From Calycina herbarum (Eukaryota; Ascomycota; Leotiomycetes; Helotiales; Pezizellaceae): a DNA stretch of 64,000 bases. Under the pieces are notes generated by a model. That model was not told the DNA's origin. It saw only the letters and a program-made list of their open reading frames with translations, and did no database searches. The translations under genes and the position numbers were made by a program. Shown one piece after another: positions 57,318-64,000 of this stretch. Location: contig LLEY01000242.1 in NCBI GenBank assembly GCA_001414485.1, positions 1 to 64,000 on the forward strand. Direction: 5' to 3'. Position 1 is the stretch's first letter, and the number at the start of each line of letters is the position of its first letter.

Positions 57318-60157
57318 ATGCCAACACCCGAGGATTCCACGACGAGTACTTGTACAACCCCAAAGAGAGAATCGGTTGAGGTCCGTTGGTCTGACATACC
57401 AGAAGACAACGCCCAAGGGAACTCACAAAACATGACTGGATATCAAGACAGCTCTGTCCGTTTGACACCACGTAAGTCTTCCTCGACTCGATCTACACAC
57501 TCTACTGACACTCCTTTAGCAAGGCAAAAGCGACAACGACAAGGCGAGCATACCATGGACCCTATGCACTCGGACGATGCGGGTCCGCAGAATGGCCTTG
57601 AGATGGTTGGCCAGAATGTAAAACAACTGATCGATGCAATTGATGAATTGAGAGAGATCGGTCTCGAGAAGCACGCAACGTGCCTTCCTGAACTTGTCTT
57701 GGTTGGCGACCAAAGCTCCGGGAAGTCCTCTTTGATGAGTGCAATCGCGGGTATCAATCTTCCCAAGGGGACGGGCACTTGCACGCGGTGCCCTACCAAC
57801 ATTCGAACCTCGGAGGCTAACACCTGGCGTTGCGAAGTCTCTCTGCAACTGCTTTACGAATATAACCCGGAGATCAAAACCCAACCGTTTCCCTGCTGGG
57901 TAGAAAGACATGACGGTGGTGTCATCAAGCCTTTTATGACTGTCGAAAACAAGCACGAGCTGGAAGAGGTCCTTAAGTGGGCCCAAATCGCTACTCTGAA
58001 TCCCGACAAGGACAGTGGCTTCTTTATTCCAGGAACTGCTGGACACGCCCAGGAATTTTTGCTTCGAAATGATAAACGCTACCACGAACAGGCTATTTTT
58101 TCTCCGAATGTGATTTCGGTCTCAATATCTGGACCAAGACTTCCCAATCTCTCATTTTACGATCTGCCTGGTCTCTTCAAGAACCCGCGTCATGATGGTG
58201 AAAAGGAGGGACCAAAGTTTTGTGAACAACTTACTATGAAGTACGTCAAGCACTCTCGAGCCTTGATCATATGTGCGATGTCTATGCATAATAATCCTGG
58301 TGTGTCCCTTACAAAGGATGTTATCAATCGCTGCAAAGCCAATGATCGATGTGTTGGCCTCCTCACGATGCCGGATAGAATGCAAGGTTACCACGACGAA
58401 TACAACGATATCTTCCAGAAGAGAGCTTACATTCTTCGCAATGGATACTTTGTTACCAAACAACCCGGTGCGGACTCGCCACTCTTCGGAAATCCAATGG
58501 CCGCCGACTACCAAAATCGCTGTCTTCAGGAAGAAGAAGCATTCTTTGACGGGAGTTCTCTGTGGGGTCCAGGTTGCAAGTGGTCCCAGTTCAGAGACAG
58601 ATGCGGCACACCCGTGATTCAGCAATTCCTCGCAACAGAATTTATCAAGATGATCTTTGAAAGGTAAGCAGTCCAAACTTTCATTTTTATTGTGCTCGTT
58701 CACTAATATATTACAGTCTGCCCGACATCGAGAAGGATGTTAAACAACAGGCTAGAGACATCAAAGAAAGATTAGCTGCCTTGCCCGAAGTCTCCCAAGA
58801 CCAAGTGCAATTTACAGTCCGCAATCTTTTACGCACATTTGCTGCTGAAGCTGAGAATATGCTCGCTGGTAGAATTCTCGTTGGTAAAGTCGCACTTAGA
58901 AGCCAAGACAGATTCCATAACCAGTGGAGAATCTTATGCAACCAATTCCAGTCTGCTTTAGAGCAGATGCAACCAGAATTAATCTGTACTTACCCATCTG
59001 CTGATGGTTTTCCGGATCGGCCACGGCCCAGAAACGAAGAACAGATCAATCTGGTGAGTGATGAGGATGAGGATGAGGATGAGGAAGTGCGTCAGCCAGC
59101 GAACAAGCGACAAGCACCTGACGACCAACTCCCACGCACTCCTGCCAAACGACCTTTTCTCAGCCGGGCCCAGAAGCCGGTAACACCAGTCAAACAAGAA
59201 ATTATAGCTTCACCGAGTTCAATACGTGGGCTAAAATTGCCGATCGAGAATGCTGCCAAGTTCGGACCATTTTCTCGAGATTACCTTGGATGCGGTCGCA
59301 ATAGCTGGACGATAGCCGAAGTAAAACAGACCATCGATGAAAACGCCATTCCAGGCCTAGTTTCAACTGCAATTGAACCGTGGAAGCATCCCCTCGAGAC
59401 CTTTCATGAGACAACCTTCACCATGTTAAGAAATCATATAAACAATGTGCTTTCTAATGTCCTCAGAAACTACCAAGAAACCGAGCTCTATCGCGCTTCT
59501 AAGAAACACATCAATGAGTTCATCAATTACCACGAAAATATCCAGCAGGAGAGGCTGATGACGTTGTATAACGTTGAGCATGCAGCATTGTTCACAACAG
59601 ATCTTCCGGGGTTCAAAATTCACAAGCAACAAGCTCTCGATAAGTTAAATGCAGCATGTAGGGAAGCCCGAATCCAAGCTTGGTTACAAGCTCCTGCCAA
59701 CCGAAGACCCAAGGATAAGGAGCAATTGCACAAGAATATCAAGGATGAAGATCCAGCCAAGTATCTTCCGTACTCAGAAGAGCTCGAGGTTGCTGCATAT
59801 GTCATTGGCTACTACCATCTCGCCAGAATCCGGTTTGTTGAAGCAGTATGCGCAAATACTAAGGTTTCCCGGTTTACGGAAATGGAAAAGGGGATCAAGT
59901 CCTTGCTCGAGGGAAGGTTTAAGTTAAATGTTGGGGATTGTAAGTCCTAGAATACTTTTGTTTGATTTTGTTCTAATACTGTTCTAGGCGAAGAAAAGTG
60001 TCAGATGCTCTTATTCGGAAATGCACGACTAGCTCAAAAACGCCATGACTTGCTCAAGATGCAGAAGAAGCTGGAGGCTGCATCCAATGTTCTGGAAAGA
60101 ATTCGGGGGTTGATTGATTCCGATTCCAACGATGACGACTCCGATATCACGATGTAA
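57318..60157 (+). CDS. dynamin-family GTPase, 912 aa
   Basis: Exons 57318-58663, 58717-59939 and 59988-60157 join exactly in phase to 912 residues and TAA. Introns are 53 and 48 bp (GTAAGC, GTAAGT; TTCTAAT branch). GTPase signatures: G1 LVGDQSSGKSS, G2 region GTCTRCPT, G3 YDLPGL, and at the G4 position LLTMPD where the family usually has TKxD. Stalk and effector helices follow (IEKDVKQQARDIKERL, LRTFAAEAENMLAG, HINEFINYHENIQQERL). An acidic DEDEDEDEE run lies near residue 575. This architecture is that of fungal Mx-like dynamins, cytosolic mechano-GTPases acting on membranes. The N-terminal 80 residues are disordered Ser/Thr-rich. No internal stops; looks functional. Confidence 0.93.
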
Positions 60158-61448
60158 CCTGATAACGGTGGTATAGACGTCGACCCGGTGGAGGGCAACA
60201 ACGCTTGGGACCGCCGTGGTATTGACGAACCAATTAACTTCACCCGCCATCGTCGTTGATTTTCAAGTCATTGGGGGCGAGAATCCGAAATTTGAATGTT
60301 AGAGTATGTGAACAGGAAATGGGGAGCTGGGTATGTTTTTTCACCATTATATTTTCCCAGAGTTGAAGGCTAGCAAGAATTGGGATAATGAAAAGTCCTT
60401 GAGAACTTTGCATTACAGTCTCGGATCGATGACGTATAGGAAGATACATTGCTGAACTTGAGACGAATATGTTGTACGATGGCTGGTTAGGTGTTTACAG
60501 ATGGCATATTTGCAGGTCACTTTCAATGTTACCTACCGCAAGTGTCCAAATGAAAGGTGTTTAATTAAATAATCTTGTGCTTATGATAGGATTTCTGAAG
60601 GCATTAGGCTACAGCTAGGTGTACGGTGAGGTAAGGTAGCACCGTATAGAGGTGCATCTTTGGGCATACTGTTATTACGTGGGGTTGACAGCGAGCTGGA
60701 GGATTCCTTTTGCATTTCTTTCTTTCCTATTTCTCTCTTCTGTACGAGGTATGAGGTAGTAGGTGTGAGGTCGTCCGAAAGTTGCATGCTACATTTGTAC
60801 CTGAATCTAAGACACCACCACACCCTCGGGTGAAATTTTCTCAACGCCACATGGCGATATTTTCGCTGAGAGATATAACTCTCCAAGGAGATGAGCAACT
60901 GGGACCAATTACTGGGTTGTGGGTATAGACTTTCAATATAGGTAGTGGGCCAAGGAAAGAGCATGTGGTGGTTTCTTTTGGCCTGATATCCGTTTTGGTA
61001 CGGCATCCTGACTTCGAACGAGTGCTTGCTTACTACTTAGAAACATTTGAATTCCATTGCTGTAGTTTATCAATTGTATATGTGTATTGAGCCTTCCCAT
61101 TCCCATTTCCAAATTCATCATGCTCGGGGGTATCTTGTGGAAAAACAAACGGTCTAAAAGATCAACGATCGGAAAACAAAGCAAAGAACTCCCTGAAGCA
61201 TCACCCAATAAATTCCATCCCACCAACGCCATAATCCGACCGACCAACCAACCAAACCGAACACCTCACGATCGTCCATGCCCATCGCTAGCAAGAAAAT
61301 AGCGACTTTCTCTATAGCGTAATTGCCCCAGCTCAGTCTGCAGCAGCTAATTCATTCGTGTTCATTCGTACTCTTCTTCGGCAACCAAACCAGACCTAAC
61401 GACCTCAGCGACTCTATTATCCAAGCTATCCTTCAACTCTTCACACGA
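60158..61448. other. no confident gene
   Basis: A 141-codon minus frame at 60581-61006 lacks motifs and splice support. Nothing else recognised downstream of the dynamin gene. Confidence 0.3.
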
Positions 61449-61950
61449 TTATGAAGAAAAATCCTTCTGCTTTATTTGGTAGAGCGCAACTGACCGACTT
61501 TCCCCGGTTCCTGGATTGACCTCCTTGCTTGCTAATGGATCCCAACCTGAGGTAGCTTCGCAGATAGAAATCCCACGTTTGAATCGGTCGACGAGTGACT
61601 GCGCCCGCTTGTTATGAGCTTCTAGTAAGAAGACGGGAAACTCGTAATCCTCGAACAGGTTGCGTTTAATCCCTTCGTGTGTCATCTTAAAACCGCATAC
61701 ATTCCTTGCATGACGGCAGATAGTGTCACAGAGGATGAGCAGTTCATGGCTGTCGGACTTTACTTTGTAAGCATTTTAAACATCAGGCAAGGTGGAAAAG
61801 CAAGACTAACCGCATGGAAAGTAGGCTCTCCATTGGTACTAAAGCGATAGCCTAGCACATCAGGAGCGAGCGGACCACTAATTCCTGCCATTGTGCCAAA
61901 GCCTTGATGCGCAAGGTTCTTCAAGAGTTGGTGGTAAGGACGTAACCATT
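61449..61950 (-). CDS. hypothetical protein, 3' exons
   Basis: Two exons joined by a 53-bp intron (61810-61758) give NLAHQGFGTMAGISGPLAPD ... GEPTFHA then SDSHELLILCDTICRHARNV and EDYEFPVFLLEAHNKRAQSL, ending TGA at about 61449. The 5' part between 61930 and 62250 includes a possible exon (SPKPIFDLVRK) but the junction could not be set. No family recognised. Confidence 0.45.
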
Positions 61951-62976
61951 GAAGGACAGTTTCAATAGTGGATAGCAGAGAGTTGAATACTCAAACGCTT
62001 ACGGACAAGGTCGAAGATTGGTTTGGGAGAAGCTTCCCCCGCGTGCCTTTGTGCGGTCCTGGGATACAGTGGAGGGTTGCGTAACGCGAGGGGATTGATA
62101 GCAGATTGACCTGAGAGTGTGCTACGATAGTAGAGGGGTCGTGCGGTAGGAATTGAGGTTGTAGTGTTGCAGAAGAGTCCTGAGGGAAGTGACATTTGGT
62201 GGGGCAAGGCTGTCGGACCCCGCCCTTGACACGAGAAAATGTCATGTGATATTGGAGAAGTATAGCCCCTGATGGGAACTTACGACCTCGAGAGTTGGCG
62301 CAGCCCGCAGGGCTCGACTTGAAATAGAGAGTCGCGCCTTAAGTAGGAGCGAAAGCATTAGCTTTTACCTCCGTAAGGTTTTGTAGGGGAAGGCTGAAAT
62401 AAGCTGTGGCCGGGGATAATCCCGATGAGGCTTAGTTTGGATTTCTTAGTATCAGAACATTTGACTTCATATTAAGACGCTTCGCAAGCATCGCCACAGA
62501 ATATTTTTGCTCCAACCTTTCCGCAAACGCTCATTCATGGCAGTCGCTATACTATGAATTCGAATATGCGACGCAAAGAAACTGCTATTGTCACACAGAG
62601 ATCCGAATCGCGACAGCCCCTCTACGACGCATCTGCGAATTCAACTCGAAAGCGTCAACGGCAGCACGAACCACCCTACAGAACCACGACAACCTTCACC
62701 ACAACGCTCAAAGTCGACATCCTCCTCCCCAACCTCAAGGGGTATATTCAGTGTTGGTTTAGAGATATACCTATACCCCAATACATACGGCTTACCAGAG
62801 ATTTCTCTCCTAACACAATGGCTTTCTTCCCTTATACGAGAATACGACTTCGTAGGCGTCTATCTTTTTGAAATCTCTTACAATCTTGCGGACTTTGGTT
62901 ATTTGCTTACGTTGAGGATATTCATCTTCGCACGTGATGAGTTGATTAATCCAGTCGTGAATATTCAGGGCCATAG
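61951..62976. other. unresolved exons of neighbouring genes
   Basis: Holds the probable 5' exons of the minus-strand gene (to about 62245). On the plus strand it holds competing frames from 62554 (MNSNMRRKETAIVTQRSESR; TTHLRIQLESVNGSTNHPTE) that may be the first exon of the SANT-like gene. I cannot choose between them. Confidence 0.3.
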
Positions 62977-63837
62977 TGTGAAGGAACAACAACTCTGATC
63001 AGTGATGAGTACCACCATGTATCACCAGCCCCTCGCTCCTCTGCCCCAGCTGACCCCGCGCTGGTGGACGAGTCTCTGACACGGAAGCGAGGGCACCAAG
63101 ATACACATACAGAGATCAACAGCGAAATCAACCATTCCGCGAGCACAGACAACAATCACAATACCTGCGATACTGAAGACGAGTGCCCGCGACCTGCAAA
63201 GCGACGAAGGTCACGCGCAATACCTGCCGCGATACCTGAGATTGACGACGCGTAGCCTCAAGAAGACCCCATCCATCCGTCGGAGTCCATCGATACAAGC
63301 GACTCCTGTGTGTCGCGGACCCCTTGGAGCTCGTCCTCAGCGGCGGAGACTGCTGTTGAGTGTTAGCAGGTGCCTTTACATGGCTTCCTCAAATGTACCA
63401 CGATTGGGAAAGACACTGTCTTCAATCTTGAGTTTCATCTGGTTAACGCCGCGGGGGACCTGAACTTACCAAGCTCTTTTGAATGGTTAGGCAGTAGTCT
63501 AGGCGTCGGATTCTCAGAACCACTCCGAAGCGTCTTTTGCAGTACTGTCGTACATTCCAAGAAACCCCACATATCGCAGAGTCCTGGATCCCCTGTGACA
63601 ACAGAGACTGAATTCTTTCACCGAGTTGGAACAAAATGGAGGACGGGAAAGCAACTGACTGAGAGCCAGGAGGCTCTGCTATTTAAACTAGTGCAATGGG
63701 ACAAGACATGGCCAGAGATAGGACGGCATTTCCCGGAACACACACTGCAGTCATTGAAGGAGAACTACTTCACGAAGCAAGGGGGGAAGCCTCGGAGGCG
63801 GGGTCCAAAGGCCCGGGTCAAGGTTGTTCGTGTTTGA
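62977..63837 (+). pseudogene. SANT/Myb-like protein gene, 5' incomplete, two in-frame TAGs
   Basis: One plus-strand frame runs from about 62977 to TGA 63835-63837, interrupted only by TAG at 63253-63255 and 63364-63366. The second TAG is directly followed by CAG; the first is two codons before CAA. Parts: DEYHHVSPAPRSSAPADP, basic patch RPAKRRRSRAIP, VFNLEFHLVNAAGDLNL, and a C-terminal SANT-like helix bundle ESQEALLFKLVQ, WDKTWPEIGRHFPEHTLQSL, NYFTKQ with basic tail. It is probably a nuclear DNA-binding protein. The start exon is unresolved. Confidence 0.55.
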
Positions 63838-64000
63838 AGGATACACGCTCTCTTGAAGGCAGCGGATGCATAGGATAGAAGAGGCTTAACATCTCTGAAT
63901 TTTTCCCTTCCTCACCCCTAGGTTTGCTTGCATCTGGATCAAATAAGGTTTCCTACTATCTGATGCTGTGCCTTCCATCATCTTCCATATATACCTTCTG

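Noticed and set aside
57516..58703. Long minus-strand frames opposite the dynamin gene
   Set aside because: Antisense shadows of a strongly supported GTPase exon.
60581..61006. 141-codon minus-strand frame
   Set aside because: Composition is not protein-like over most of its length and no splice or motif evidence exists.
62280..62420. Possible structured RNA
   Set aside because: GC-rich patch without recognisable tRNA or rRNA signatures.
1566..63837. Genome-wide reassignment of UAG to glutamine as the default explanation
   Set aside because: The dynamin, FPGS-like, 887-aa, 1117-aa and 675-aa genes contain no internal TAG, one intact gene appears to end in TAG, and a few in-frame TAA and TGA also occur. 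Local C-to-T mutation is simpler.

Overview
The window reads as nuclear DNA of a filamentous ascomycete. Genes are split by 40-80 bp introns with GTAAGT-type donors, CTAAC/CTAAT-like branch sites and YAG acceptors, and they are read on both strands without operons. Recognisable families (velvet-domain factor, fungal dynamin-like GTPase, Est1/Smg7-type protein, folylpolyglutamate-synthase-like enzyme, SNF2-like ATPase, 2EXR/F-box-like and SANT-like proteins) fit Pezizomycotina. The style of the lineage-specific small proteins suggests Leotiomycetes (Botrytis/Sclerotinia relatives), but that placement is a guess. No rRNA, tRNA or CRISPR array was recognised. Layout: 1-9 kb holds decayed genes, a tiny Cys-rich protein gene, a mini velvet gene and a Tc1/mariner relic. 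9.6-17.6 kb holds an unknown gene, a large 1117-aa multi-exon gene and the FPGS-like gene. 17.6-23.4 kb is gene-poor and repeat-rich, with second copies of repeats seen at 3, 5 and 9 kb, a zinc-finger gene and a truncated transposase. 23.4-27.6 kb holds an Est1-type gene and two decayed genes. 28.6-34 kb holds four or five intact unknown genes. 35.5-51.6 kb mixes intact genes (36.4, 39.8-42.6 kb) with interrupted ones (35.5, 37-39, 44, 46.5-48.9, 50 kb). 52.3-64 kb holds a long Cys-rich protein gene with a tandemly duplicated exon-intron unit, an intact dynamin-like gene and a SANT-like gene. The most striking feature is shared by many accessory genes. Their reading frames and splice sites are intact over long stretches, but are interrupted by stop codons that are almost always TAG, often beside CAG or CAA codons. 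Counting by hand I find about 30 such TAGs against two TAA and two TGA. The simplest reading is CAG-to-TAG (C to T) nonsense mutation by a RIP-like process with an unusual preference for CpApG. UAG readthrough or reassignment to Gln is a less likely alternative. The large conserved-looking genes (dynamin, FPGS-like, the 887-, 1117- and 675-aa proteins) have no internal TAG, which favours mutation. The genes do not form an obvious pathway or cluster. The window looks like accessory, repeat-influenced chromosome between a few stable genes.
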